In this document: positions 35,532 to 44,066 of the stretch, piece by piece
Numbering within the stretch: position 1 is the first letter of the stretch
Layout of the letters: each line of letters starts with the position of its first letter
From: Arthrobacter sp. SX1312
Lineage (GTDB): Bacteria; Actinomycetota; Actinomycetes; Actinomycetales; Micrococcaceae
Assembly: GCF_002929295.1 (NCBI RefSeq)
Contig: NZ_PJIM01000002.1
Coordinates: forward strand, 888,191-952,190
Direction of reading: 5' to 3'
Length of the DNA: 64,000 nt
Notes under the pieces: model-generated
What the model saw: the letters and a program-made list of their open reading frames with translations, nothing else
What the model was told of the DNA's origin: nothing
Database searches by the model: none
Made by a program: the position numbers and the translations under genes

Positions 35532-36515
35532 CTAGTAGCGGACGACGGGCGTCACGGTGACCTCGTCCTCGGTCACCGTGAGATCGGCCTCGAACTCGAA
35601 CGGGACGGTCTCGGACACGTCCCGGACCGCTCCGGAGAAGAAGTCGCGCAGCTGCGTGTCGATCCGCGCGGACCCGCGCAGCGGCCCGAGGAGCCACTCC
35701 TTGCCGTCCAGGGTGACGCTGACGGCGGGGTACTCCTCGATGGACCAGGCGATGTCCCCGGCCAGGCGCTCGTTCGTCACGTAGTTGAAGGGGCAGTTCG
35801 TGGGCTGGAAGACGGTCTGCTCCGCGCACCCGTCGAGGAAGGCCCGCAGGTCCTCGTCGACCGCCCGGGCGAGTTCCGGCGTCGCCTCGGTGGCCAGGGC
35901 CAGGGGAGGCGGCGCCTCCCGGCTCGTGACGACGGCGTGCTGCTCGGGGGCGGCGACGTACTGCCCGTCGTACTGCGCGGTGATGGCGGCCGGGTAGAAG
36001 GAGGCCAGCCCGGCCGTGCCGTCGGGGAGCCCGACGTCCACGCCGTTCACCGCGGCCTCCACGCTGTTCAGGGCCGTGACCTGCACGGTGGGCAGGACGG
36101 ACTGCTCGAAGCGCCAGACGTTGAAGAAGCCCCATTCGGTGCCAGTGCGCTGGAGCGGGAAGACCGTCGTCGTCTCCACGCCGTCGAGGGTGTACGTCAC
36201 AGGTACCTCGACGCGGTCGTCATCCGTCTCCCGTGCATCGCCGACCTCGACGTCCTCCACGGCCGCACTCGCCCGGCGGAGGGCGTCGCCGTCCAGCAGG
36301 GCGGGGTTCGACCCCTCCGGGACCGACGCGTTGAGCAGCCCTAGGGCCGCCCCGCCGTCGCCGTCCCGCAGCGCCTCGAAGTACAGGTCCACCTGGTGTT
36401 CAGGGCTGTAGAGCCGTCCGTTCATGAAGGACACCGTGGCGACGAAGGCCGCACCCAGGAGCATGAGCCCGAGCAGCCACGCTGCGAGGACCTTCATGAC
36501 CGGGGTGATGTGCAC
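35532..36515 (-). CDS. Membrane-anchored hypothetical protein, 327 aa
   Basis: A single N-terminal hydrophobic helix (VLAAWLLGLMLLGAAFVATVSF) after a short cytoplasmic end gives a signal anchor; the remainder is extracytoplasmic. The segment SPEHQVDLYFEALRDGDGGAALGLL resembles the NTF2/DUF4878-like start of lipoprotein-type domains, followed by a second similar domain with two Cys (GCAEQTVFQPTNCPF) that could form a disulfide. I do not recognise a function. The GTG start at 36515 is leaderless-type. Confidence 0.72.
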   Translation of the reverse strand: MHITPVMKVLAAWLLGLMLLGAAFVATVSFMNGRLYSPEHQVDLYFEALRDGDGGAALGLLNASVPEGSNPALLDGDALRRASAAVEDVEVGDARETDDDRVEVPVTYTLDGVETTTVFPLQRTGTEWGFFNVWRFEQSVLPTVQVTALNSVEAAVNGVDVGLPDGTAGLASFYPAAITAQYDGQYVAAPEQHAVVTSREAPPPLALATEATPELARAVDEDLRAFLDGCAEQTVFQPTNCPFNYVTNERLAGDIAWSIEEYPAVSVTLDGKEWLLGPLRGSARIDTQLRDFFSGAVRDVSETVPFEFEADLTVTEDEVTVTPVVRY

Positions 36516-36521
36516 GATCCC

Positions 36522-36527
36522 ACGTTA
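36522..36527 (-). promoter_or_regulatory. -10 box of a leaderless start (TAACGT)
   Basis: On the minus strand TAACGT is followed by 6 nt and then the GTG at 36515. Confidence 0.6.
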
Positions 36528-36541
36528 CCGGCTGGCCCGGA

Positions 36542-36925
36542 TCAGCCGGGCAGGAAGCCCAGGACGGTCCCGACCACGGCGCACACGAGCCCGGTGATCG
36601 CGATCCGGCGCGAGCCGCGATGGGGCTCCTCGAGCGACCAGTGGGCGGGGTGCCGGGCCTGATAGAAGATGATGACGTCCTTCCCCGGCGGCAGCGGGGG
36701 AGGTGCCGGTGTCCGGTCCCGCCGTCGTCGTGAGCCACTGGACCACAGGGCCTCGACGATGCGGAACCGGTGGTCGTGCCAGCGCAGGTAGGGGTGCCCT
36801 TCGTGCTCGAACGTGATGGCCTGCGTCCTGCTCCACGAGCCGTCCACGAGCCGCATGACGAGCGCGGCGCTGAGCAGCACGAGCCCCAGCACGGTCAGGG
36901 TGGAACTGACGATCTCGATCAGCAT
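36542..36925 (-). CDS. Small two-helix membrane protein, 127 aa
   Basis: Hydrophobic helix at residues about 7-27 (LTVLGLVLLSAALVM) and at the end (IAITGLVCAVVGTVLGFLPG), with a polar domain between containing TFEHEGHPYLRWHDHRFRIVEALW and a Pro-rich stretch. No known family recognised; the layout is DUF3592-like. The start ATG at 36925 has no strong ribosome site. It lies between the signal-anchored protein and the HerA-like ATPase on the same strand. Confidence 0.6.
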   Translation of the reverse strand: MLIEIVSSTLTVLGLVLLSAALVMRLVDGSWSRTQAITFEHEGHPYLRWHDHRFRIVEALWSSGSRRRRDRTPAPPPLPPGKDVIIFYQARHPAHWSLEEPHRGSRRIAITGLVCAVVGTVLGFLPG

Positions 36926-36958
36926 GATCGGGGTCCGTCCGGACGGCGGCGCATCGGG

Positions 36959-38620
36959 TCAGTACCACCGCCGCGTGCGGTGCTTGGTACCGAAGAGCCC
37001 GCGCGCCAGTTCCTTGCCGATGACCCCGGCGGCCTTCAGCGCCAGGTCGGTCATCTCGCTCCGGTCGGGGCTGCGGCCACCGGCCGGCCGGCCGGTGCCC
37101 TGCGCGTCGCCCGGCACGTCACCCTGCGCACGCCCTCCGCGTGCCTCCCTCGGACGGGACGGGACACCGAGGATGTCCTCCTCGATGCGGCGCGCCTCCG
37201 CGTCCCGCTCCTCGCGCGGGCCGCTCGGGGCCTGACGGCCGGGCAGGGGTGCCGCGGTCCCGGATGGGCGGCGCGCGGCCAGTTCCTCGGACGCGGAGTG
37301 GCTGTCGACCGCCTCCCGGTAGCGGGGCAGGAGCGGGGAGGCGGCGACGACGGCGGCAACGGTGCCCTCCGGTGCCCGGCCCATCACCGATTCGGGGGAG
37401 CGCAGGCGCGTCCAGGCGACAGGGGTCGGGGCGCCCTCCTCGTCCATGACCGTGACGACGGCCTCCCCGATGCCCGCTGAGGTGAGCACCTCCTCGAGGT
37501 CGTAGGGGCTCACGGGGAACGTCGAGACGGTGGCGCGGAGTGCTTTGGCGTCGTCGGGCGTGAAGGCGCGCTGGGCGTGCTGGATCCGGTTGGCCAGCTG
37601 GCCGAGGACGTCCCCCGGGATGTCCTTCGGCGTCTGGGTGACGAAGAAGATGCCCACGCCCTTCGACCGGATGAGGCGCACCGTCGTCTGGATGGCTTCC
37701 CGGAAGGCCTTCGACGACCCGGCGAAGAGCAGGTGCGCCTCGTCGAGGAAGAACACGAGGCGGGGCTTGTCGACGTCGCCCACCTCGGGGAGTTCGGCGA
37801 ACAGGTCCGCGAGCAGCCACATGAGGAAGGTGGAGAAGAGACGCGGCTGCTGCTGGACGGTGACGAGCTCCAGCGCCGTGATGATGCCCCGGCCGTCCGG
37901 AGCGGTCCTGAGGAGATCGGCGGTGTCGAACGCGGGCTCTCCGAAGAAGGCCCCCAGGCCCTGGGCCTCGAGGGTGACCAGCTCGCGGAGGATCACGCCG
38001 GCCGTCGCCTTCGACAGCCCGCCGAGCGACTCCAGGCCGTCCTTGCCGTCCTCCGAGGTGAGGAAGCCGATGACGGCGCGCAGGTCCGCCAGGTCGTACA
38101 GTTCCAGGCCGTTCCTGTCGGCGTAGTGGAACACGAGCTGGAGGCTCGATTCCTGCGTCTCGTTCAGGTCCATGACCCGGCCGAGGAGCAGGGGCCCGAA
38201 GGCGGAGATGGTGGCCCGGACGGGGACGCCGTCGCCGTCGCCGCCGAGGGACAGGAACTCGACGGGGAAGGCCCTCGGCGTCCAGTCCTGGCCCACGCTC
38301 GCCGTGCGCTTCGCGAGCCGGTCCGACGCCGTCCCGGGAACGGACAGACCGGTGAGGTCCCCCTTGATGTCGGACAGGAAGACGGGGACGCCCTGTGCGG
38401 ACAGCTGCTCGGCGAGCACCTGCAGGGTCACCGTCTTGCCGGTCCCCGTGGCGCCCGCGATCAGGCCGTGCCGGTTCATCATCGCGAGGGGGAGGCGGAC
38501 CTGCGCGTCGGTGTGGAGGGTGCCGTCCACGAGGGCGGCGCCGAGGTGCAGCGTGGGCCCCTCGAAGACGTAGCCGGCGCTGATATCGGTGACCTGGGCG
38601 GCGCCGTCGTGTTCGACCAT
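36959..38620 (-). CDS. HerA-like/DUF853 P-loop ATPase
   Basis: 553 aa. Walker A GATGTGKT near residue 60, Walker B LVFFLDEAHLLF near 300, and FFVTQTPKDIPGDVLGQLANRIQHAQRAFTPDDAKALR, typical of the DUF853 (YjgR) branch of the HerA/FtsK superfamily. The C-terminal 110 residues are low complexity, rich in Arg, Gly, Pro and acidic residues, ending in GLFGTKHRTRRWY. Cytoplasmic; the role of YjgR proteins is not settled. NurA, the nuclease partner of true HerA, is not in the window. The ATG at 38620 is leaderless-type. Confidence 0.9.
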   Translation of the reverse strand: MVEHDGAAQVTDISAGYVFEGPTLHLGAALVDGTLHTDAQVRLPLAMMNRHGLIAGATGTGKTVTLQVLAEQLSAQGVPVFLSDIKGDLTGLSVPGTASDRLAKRTASVGQDWTPRAFPVEFLSLGGDGDGVPVRATISAFGPLLLGRVMDLNETQESSLQLVFHYADRNGLELYDLADLRAVIGFLTSEDGKDGLESLGGLSKATAGVILRELVTLEAQGLGAFFGEPAFDTADLLRTAPDGRGIITALELVTVQQQPRLFSTFLMWLLADLFAELPEVGDVDKPRLVFFLDEAHLLFAGSSKAFREAIQTTVRLIRSKGVGIFFVTQTPKDIPGDVLGQLANRIQHAQRAFTPDDAKALRATVSTFPVSPYDLEEVLTSAGIGEAVVTVMDEEGAPTPVAWTRLRSPESVMGRAPEGTVAAVVAASPLLPRYREAVDSHSASEELAARRPSGTAAPLPGRQAPSGPREERDAEARRIEEDILGVPSRPREARGGRAQGDVPGDAQGTGRPAGGRSPDRSEMTDLALKAAGVIGKELARGLFGTKHRTRRWY

Positions 38621-38626
38621 AGGGCC

Positions 38627-38632
38627 AGACTA
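38627..38632 (-). promoter_or_regulatory. -10 box of a leaderless start (TAGTCT)
   Basis: On the minus strand TAGTCT is followed by 6 nt (GGCCCT) and then the ATG at 38620. The box lies beside the terminator of the preceding ABC operon. Confidence 0.65.
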
Positions 38633-38637
38633 CACAG

Positions 38638-38669
38638 CAGGACCGGCACCCTTCCGGGCGCCGGTCCTG
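38638..38669 (-). terminator. Terminator of the carbohydrate ABC operon
   Basis: On the minus strand CAGGACCGGCGCCC (38669-38656), loop GGAA, GGGTGCCGGTCCTG (38651-38638): a 14-bp stem with one G-U pair. It is 40 bp past the end of the ATPase gene and just before the promoter of the HerA-like gene. Confidence 0.8.
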
Positions 38670-38708
38670 TCAGCAGGTGCGCCCCTCCGGGCGCGAATGC
38701 GGGTCCTG

Positions 38709-40070
38709 TCAGCCTGCGGCGTGCGTGCCGCCGGCCGCCGTCGCTCCACCGGTCCGGCCGGCGTCGACGGTGGTGTTCCCGCCGGTCGCGCCGTTGCCGC
38801 TCCCGAAACCACCGGAGTCCGCCCGGCGATCGGCCTGCTGGGCGGTCGCGATCTCCTCGGCGCGCTCCTCGGCGGCCTCACGCGTCAGCGCGGCGCCGGC
38901 CTCGGCATCACGCGTCAGGTTCTCCCCGGACTCGGCATCGAAGAGATGGAGCTTCCGGGTGTCCACCCAGAGCTCCGACTCGCGCCCGCCCCTGATGCGG
39001 CTCGAGGCGTCGAGGGTGACGACGACCTGCGGGCGGAGCTCGTCGGCGTCCATGTCGCGCGCGAGACCGTTGAGCAGGTCCCGCATCTCGGGGGCCGGAT
39101 CGAAGTTGATGTACCCGTACTGCTCGTTGCCGAGCCATTCGGTGTGCGTCAGGGTGGCCGCGAAGGTGGAGCCGTGGGGCCTCTTGCTGTCCTCCACCAG
39201 CTTCGCGTCCTCGAAGAACTCGGGCCGGACGCCGACGAGGACCACCTTCTTGCCGGCCGCCTTCTGGGCCTTCTCCTGGGGGATCTCGAGGTCCCCGATG
39301 GCGGTCTTGAGGGTGGTGCCCTCCAGGGTCGCCGGCAGGAAGTTCATCGACGGCGAGCCGATGAAGCCGGCGACGAAGAGGTTCCGCGGCTGCTCGTACA
39401 GCTCGCGCGGCGAGGCGATCTGCTGCAGCTCGCCCTTCTTCAGGACGGCCACGCGGTCGCCCAGGGTCATCGCCTCGGTCTGGTCGTGGGTGACGTAGAC
39501 CGAGGTGACGCCGAGGCGTCGCTGCATCTGGGAGATCTCCGACCGCATCTGGCCGCGGAGCTTGGCGTCGAGGTTGGACAGCGGCTCGTCGAAGAGGAAC
39601 GCGTCCGCCTGCCGCACGATCGCACGACCCATCGCGACGCGCTGCCGCTGACCGCCGGAGAGGTTGGCGGGCTTGCGCTGCAGGTGGTCGGTGAGTTCCA
39701 GGGTCGCAGCGGCCTCCGTGACGAGCTTGTTCACCTGCTCCTCCGAGTGCTTGCCCTTGGCCAGGCGGAGGGGGAACGCGATGTTCTCGTACACCGTGAG
39801 GTGCGGGTACAGGGCGTAGTTCTGGAACACCATCGCCAGGTTGCGGTCGCGGGGCGCCTTGTCGTTCACGCGCGTCCCGTCGATCAGGAGGTCGCCCTCC
39901 GTGATGTCCTCGAGGCCCACGATCATGCGCAGCAGCGTGGACTTCCCGCAGCCGGAGGGGCCGACGAGGATGATGAACTCGCCGTCCGCGATGTCGATGC
40001 TGATGTCGTTGACGGCAGGGAACCCGTCGCCGTATTTCTTGACCAGGTGGTTGAGGGTGATTGATGCCAT
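38709..40070 (-). CDS. UgpC/MsmX-type carbohydrate ABC ATPase
   Basis: 453 aa. Walker A GPSGCGKST, signature [15 protein letters not shown], Walker B AFLFDEPLSNLD and switch VTHDQTEAM. After residue 235 comes the regulatory OB-like (TOBE) domain (GFIGSPSMNFLPATL, VLVGVRPEFFED) usual for MsmX/MalK. The last 75 residues are unusual: a low-complexity tail of Ala, Gly, Glu, Thr (AEERAEEIATAQQADRRADSGGFGSGNGATGGNTTV), absent from typical members near 370 aa. It energises the two permeases just upstream and lies at the end of the operon; 30 bp separate it from the MalG-like gene. The start has AAGGAT before it. Confidence 0.94.
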   Translation of the reverse strand: MASITLNHLVKKYGDGFPAVNDISIDIADGEFIILVGPSGCGKSTLLRMIVGLEDITEGDLLIDGTRVNDKAPRDRNLAMVFQNYALYPHLTVYENIAFPLRLAKGKHSEEQVNKLVTEAAATLELTDHLQRKPANLSGGQRQRVAMGRAIVRQADAFLFDEPLSNLDAKLRGQMRSEISQMQRRLGVTSVYVTHDQTEAMTLGDRVAVLKKGELQQIASPRELYEQPRNLFVAGFIGSPSMNFLPATLEGTTLKTAIGDLEIPQEKAQKAAGKKVVLVGVRPEFFEDAKLVEDSKRPHGSTFAATLTHTEWLGNEQYGYINFDPAPEMRDLLNGLARDMDADELRPQVVVTLDASSRIRGGRESELWVDTRKLHLFDAESGENLTRDAEAGAALTREAAEERAEEIATAQQADRRADSGGFGSGNGATGGNTTVDAGRTGGATAAGGTHAAG

Positions 40071-40100
40071 GGTGCGAATCCTTTACTTGAACCGCGGGCG

Positions 40101-40949
40101 TTAGCCCTTGACGGCGCCCGAGGTCAGGCCTGAGACGATCTGGCGTTGGAACAGCAGGACCAGTAGGACGACCGGGATCGTGACGATGATCCCGGCCGCC
40201 GAGATGGCGCCCGTGGGGGCCTCGAACTGCGAGGCTCCCGTGAAGAAGGCGAGCGCCGCCGGGACCGGGCGAGCCGCTTCGGTGGAGGTGAGCGAGATGC
40301 CGTACACGAAGTCGTTCCACGCGATGAAGAACGCGATGATCGCCGTCGTGAAGACACCCGGGGCGGCCAGCGGCACGATCGCCTTCCGGAACGCCTGCCA
40401 CGTCGTCGCCCCGTCCACCTGGGCCGCCTGCTCCAGTTCCCACGGGATCTGCCGGAAGAACGCGGCAAGGGTCCAGATGGAGATGGGCAGGGTGAGCGAG
40501 AGGTACGGGATGATCAGGCCCAGCCAGGTGTCGTAGAGGCCGATGGTGCGCCACAGGTTGAACAGCGGCGTCACGATCGAGATCACCGGGAAGATCGAGA
40601 CGGCCAGCGCCGTCGTGAGGATGACCTTCTTCCCGGGGAAGTCCAGGCGGGCGATCGCGTAGGCGCACAGGGTCGCCAGGACGACGGCGATGAACGTCGC
40701 GATCAGGGCGATGCCGACCGAGTTGCGCAGCGCCGAGAGGAACAGGCCCTGGGCGTCACCGACGAGGATCTGCTCGTAGTTGCTCGTCGTGGCCGTGCCG
40801 GACGACGGGAGGAATTTGCCGCTCGTCAGATCGCTCGGCGTCTTGAAGGACGTCGCGAGGATCGAGGCGACGGGGAACAGCGCGTAGACGACCACGAGGA
40901 CCGAGACGATCGCCCACAGGACTTTTCCCTTGGTGCTGGTGTTCGTCAT
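40101..40949 (-). CDS. MalG-type carbohydrate ABC permease
   Basis: 282 aa with 6 membrane helices. It starts LWAIVSVLVVVYALFPVASILATSFKTPSDL and contains the EAA loop EQAAQVDGATTWQAFRKAIVPLAAPG that docks the ATPase. The ATG overlaps the stop of the MalF-like gene (TAATG), so translation is coupled; AGGA just before serves as ribosome site. Function as part of a sugar importer follows from the family; the sugar is unknown. Confidence 0.94.
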   Translation of the reverse strand: MTNTSTKGKVLWAIVSVLVVVYALFPVASILATSFKTPSDLTSGKFLPSSGTATTSNYEQILVGDAQGLFLSALRNSVGIALIATFIAVVLATLCAYAIARLDFPGKKVILTTALAVSIFPVISIVTPLFNLWRTIGLYDTWLGLIIPYLSLTLPISIWTLAAFFRQIPWELEQAAQVDGATTWQAFRKAIVPLAAPGVFTTAIIAFFIAWNDFVYGISLTSTEAARPVPAALAFFTGASQFEAPTGAISAAGIIVTIPVVLLVLLFQRQIVSGLTSGAVKG

Positions 40950-41956
40950 TACTTTCCTCCCTGCGATCCGGCGAGATCGACCTTGAACAGCTTGATCGCC
41001 ACGAAGCAGATCAGTAGGACGCACAGGAACAGGAGGACGGACACGGCGGAGCCGAGGCCGATCTCGAGCCTGCTGATCGACTGGCGGTAGGCGAGCAGGG
41101 ACAGCACTTCCGTGCCGTAGGCACCGTTGGTCATGATGAATACGTTGTCGAAGATGCGGAAGGCGTCCAGGGCCCGGAAGAGTACCGCGACCATGATCGC
41201 GGCCTTCATGTTGGGGATGATCACCTTGCGCATCTGCTCCCACCAGGTGGCGCCGTCGACTTTCGCCGCCTCGCTGAGCTCGTCCGGTACCTGGGCGAGG
41301 CCCGCGAGGAGCAGCAGCGAGATGAACGGGGTGGTCTTCCAGATCTCGGACGCCATGATGACGAACAGGGCCGTGCCGCCCTGGGCGAACCAGTTGAGGT
41401 TCTCGTCGATCCCGGGCACCCAGCTGAACCAGTTGTTCACGTAGCCCGAGTTGATGTCGAACGCGTAGAACCAGGCGAACGCCGACACGACGGTGATGAT
41501 GCCGTACGGCACGAGGATGGCCGTGCGGAGCGGTCCCCGGACAGACTTCAGGGCCTTGTGCATCACCAGGGCGAGGGCGAAGCCGAGCACGAGTTCGACG
41601 ATCACGGTGACCACGGTGATGAACACCGTGGTCCTCAGCCCGGTCCACCAGACGGGGTCCGTGAGGATCACCGCGTAGTTCTGCAGGCCGATGAAGGCCC
41701 GCTCGTCCGGTGCTGTGAGGCGGAACTGGAAGAGCGAGTCGTAGACGGCCTGGAGGATCGGGTACAGCGTGACGGCCAGCATGACGAGGAACGCCGGCCC
41801 GGCGAGCATCCAGCCGAGCCGTCGTTCCGCGCGTGCGCGGTCGCTGTACTGCTTCCGGGGCTTCTTGCCGTTACCGTTGCCCTTGCCCACGTCCAGTCGC
41901 GGACCGGGCTCGGTGGACGACGCCGTCGTTGTCTTCGCAGGGATGGCGGAGGTCAC
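40949..41956 (-). CDS. MalF-type carbohydrate ABC permease
   Basis: 335 aa from the GTG at 41956. The first 45 residues are cytoplasmic and charged (GKGNGNGKKPRKQYSDRARAERR), then 6 helices with AGPAFLVMLAVTLYPILQAVYDSLF, and the EAA loop SEAAKVDGATWWEQMRKVIIPN. The start overlaps the binding-protein stop (GTGA at 41953-41956). It forms the channel with the MalG-type protein. Confidence 0.94.
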   Translation of the reverse strand: MTSAIPAKTTTASSTEPGPRLDVGKGNGNGKKPRKQYSDRARAERRLGWMLAGPAFLVMLAVTLYPILQAVYDSLFQFRLTAPDERAFIGLQNYAVILTDPVWWTGLRTTVFITVVTVIVELVLGFALALVMHKALKSVRGPLRTAILVPYGIITVVSAFAWFYAFDINSGYVNNWFSWVPGIDENLNWFAQGGTALFVIMASEIWKTTPFISLLLLAGLAQVPDELSEAAKVDGATWWEQMRKVIIPNMKAAIMVAVLFRALDAFRIFDNVFIMTNGAYGTEVLSLLAYRQSISRLEIGLGSAVSVLLFLCVLLICFVAIKLFKVDLAGSQGGK

Positions 41957-43272
41957 AGGAGTTGCTCCCCTCTGAGGACCGAAGTGATGAAGTCGCTCGA
42001 CGTCTCCGGGGTGGTCTCGGGATCGACGCCTGCGGGTGGCGCCCAGGTCTGCTGGATGCCGGTGGATACCTCGTTGTAGAAGGGTGTCTGCGGGCGCGGT
42101 GCCGCCACCTGGAGGGAATCCCTGATCGTCTCCGCCATGGGGAAGGACTCCGCGATCCGCGGGTCCTCGTAGGCCTCCGTGTTCGCCGGCGGGTTGCCGT
42201 TCGTCACGAAGTACTCCGCCTGGTTCTCCACGGAGACGATGCACTGGATCGCTTCGTACGCCAGGTCCGGGTTGTCGCTCTCGGCTCCGACACCGAGGTT
42301 GATGCCGCCCAGCGGAGGCGCGGACTCCTGGTCCGCGGACATCCGCGGGAAGATGCCCCAGCCGATGTCGTCCAGGACCGCCTGGTCCAGCGTGCCCGCC
42401 TCGACGGCCCCGTTGGTGGCGGGCCAGACGAACGGGTAGTTGACCATGAAGGAGCCAGAATCGCCCTGGAAGGCGATGAGCGAATCGTTCTCGTCCTGTG
42501 TCGGGAGGCCGGGACCGCCGAGGCCGTCCTCGCCGATCGTGGAGATCACCTCGGCCGCGGCGACGCCGGCCTCGGAGTCCAGGCCGAGTTCGATCGTGTC
42601 GGCCGTCGCCTCGGGGTCGACGATGATGGACCCGCCCGCCGACTCGATGAGCGCGTTCACCCACACCGTCATCGATTCGGCCTGGCGGCCCTGCACCCCG
42701 AGGCTCTTGTCCTGGCTCCGGGCCGCTTCCATGATCTGCTCCCAGGTGACCGGCTGCGACATGTCGAGGCCCGCGGCCTCCGCGACCGACTTCCGGTACC
42801 ACAGGATCTGCGTGTTGGCCCAGAACGGGACGGTGACGAGTTCGTCCTTCCAGGTGGCCCCGGTCAGGGCGCCCTCGACGACGTTCTCGGTGGTGGCCGC
42901 AGCGACGTCATCGGGAACCGGGGCGAGGAAGCCCGGTTCGGCGAGCTCGGCGATGAACGGAGGGTCGAGGCTCATGATGTCGAGCGACTTGTCCCCTGCG
43001 GCGAGGCGTCGCGCGAGCTGTTCGCGCTGCGACGCGGCTTGGCTCGGGAGCAGCGAGGTCTCGATGCGGTAGCGGCCATCGGACTCGTCGCTGCATTTCT
43101 CGGCGATGGCGGCCTGCCCGCCGGCATCGGGGTTGATGTACCAGGTCAAGCTGTTGTCGGCCTCGCCGGGGCCGCACCCGCTCATGGCCATCGTGCCGAT
43201 CACCAGGCCAGCCAGGACAGCGGCCTTCGGTCGGCTCTTCACGGCATTGCGCGTTCTTCGACTAGTCGGCAT
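41953..43272 (-). CDS. Carbohydrate ABC transporter binding lipoprotein
   Basis: 439 aa from the ATG at 43272. Lipoprotein signal: Arg-rich start (MPTSRRTRNAVKSRPKAAV), hydrophobic LAGLVIGTMAM, lipobox MSGC. The mature part is a large solute-binding domain of the maltose/trehalose cluster (WPATNGAVEAG, NPDLAYEAIQCIVSVENQAEYFVTNGNPPA). A longer frame to 43341 exists but adds residues before the signal. First gene of the ABC operon; a perfect 14-bp palindrome lies about 65 bp before the start. Sugar specificity is not readable, though trehalose- or maltose-type disaccharides are usual for this layout. Confidence 0.92.
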   Translation of the reverse strand: MPTSRRTRNAVKSRPKAAVLAGLVIGTMAMSGCGPGEADNSLTWYINPDAGGQAAIAEKCSDESDGRYRIETSLLPSQAASQREQLARRLAAGDKSLDIMSLDPPFIAELAEPGFLAPVPDDVAAATTENVVEGALTGATWKDELVTVPFWANTQILWYRKSVAEAAGLDMSQPVTWEQIMEAARSQDKSLGVQGRQAESMTVWVNALIESAGGSIIVDPEATADTIELGLDSEAGVAAAEVISTIGEDGLGGPGLPTQDENDSLIAFQGDSGSFMVNYPFVWPATNGAVEAGTLDQAVLDDIGWGIFPRMSADQESAPPLGGINLGVGAESDNPDLAYEAIQCIVSVENQAEYFVTNGNPPANTEAYEDPRIAESFPMAETIRDSLQVAAPRPQTPFYNEVSTGIQQTWAPPAGVDPETTPETSSDFITSVLRGEQLL

Positions 43273-43335
43273 TCGTACCGAGCCTCCACATCCTCGTAGA
43301 CAACCCGGCTGACGGTTCGAGCGAATCGACAGCCT

Positions 43336-43349
43336 AAGCAAGCTTGCTT
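43336..43349. promoter_or_regulatory. 14-bp palindrome, candidate operator of the sugar ABC operon
   Basis: AAGCAAGCTTGCTT is a perfect palindrome, upstream of the binding-protein gene. LacI- or GntR-type regulators of sugar importers use dyads of this size. No such regulator gene is adjacent. Confidence 0.45.
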
Positions 43350-43438
43350 TTCGACCCTAAGCCCTGCGGGCGGGATGCGCTAGGCAGCCTGCTTGGTGTT
43401 ACAGGTCCGTGTCCGCGGCGGCGCCCCGGGCAAGCGGC

Positions 43439-43870
43439 TCAGGTGGCGACGGTGGTGTTGTCCAGGGCGAACGGGGGCCGCTCGAGACCCTCGGTGACGG
43501 CCTCGGCCGGATCGGACCCCAGGTCGACGATGCGGTTGTCCGCATCCACATGGACGATGGTGGGGGTGAACGCGCGGGCTTCCTCGGTGGTCATCTGCGC
43601 GTAGGCGATCAGGATGACCAGATCGCCGCGCTGCACGAGGTGCGCCGCGGCGCCGTTGATGCCGACCACCCCGGATCCCCGAGCGCCCGCGATGGTGTAG
43701 GTCTCGAGACGGGCGCCGTTCGTGATGTCGACGATCGACACGAGTTCACCGGGCAGGATGTCCGCGGCTTCGAGCAGGTCGAGATCCACGGTGACCGAAC
43801 CGACGTAGTGCAGATCGGCATGCGTGACCGTGGCGCGGTGGATCTTGGACGCGAACATTGTGCGATTCAT
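43439..43870 (-). CDS. panD: Aspartate 1-decarboxylase
   Basis: 143 aa: [29 protein letters not shown] is the PanD N-terminus. Self-cleavage is between G24 and S25, giving the pyruvoyl cofactor. It makes beta-alanine for pantothenate and CoA. Downstream landmarks: [43 protein letters not shown]. The start at 43870 is chosen since PanD begins here; an upstream frame to 43933 is spurious. A TATCCT box 7 nt before the ATG suggests a leaderless start, although a GAGG motif is present too. The gene stands alone, without panB or panC. Confidence 0.96.
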   Translation of the reverse strand: MNRTMFASKIHRATVTHADLHYVGSVTVDLDLLEAADILPGELVSIVDITNGARLETYTIAGARGSGVVGINGAAAHLVQRGDLVILIAYAQMTTEEARAFTPTIVHVDADNRIVDLGSDPAEAVTEGLERPPFALDNTTVAT

Positions 43871-43969
43871 CGCCTCAAGGATACTGCCGATCCGGCCGGG
43901 CACGAGCAGGCCACCGGGTGTCCTTGGGCACACCCGGTGGGCCTCGGAGGCCCCACCGGGGGAGAACGG

Positions 43970-44040
43970 AGCGGGCGACGGGAATCGAACCCGCGTATCG
44001 AGCTTGGGAAGCTAGCGCTCTACCATTGAGCTACGCCCGC
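43970..44040 (-). tRNA. tRNA-Gly, anticodon CCC
   Basis: 71 nt without encoded CCA. Acceptor GCGGGCG/CGCCCGC, D arm GCTC-AATGGTA-GAGC, anticodon loop TTCCCAA (CCC at the centre), variable ATAC, T arm GCGGG-TTCGATT-CCCGT, discriminator T. Identity glycine agrees with the U73 discriminator and anticodon. The anticodon stem is CTAGC/GCTCG, in which the 28-42 pair is T-C, a mismatch. Confidence 0.93.
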
Positions 44041-44066
44041 ACGGCAGTTGAAACCGCTCCATCACC

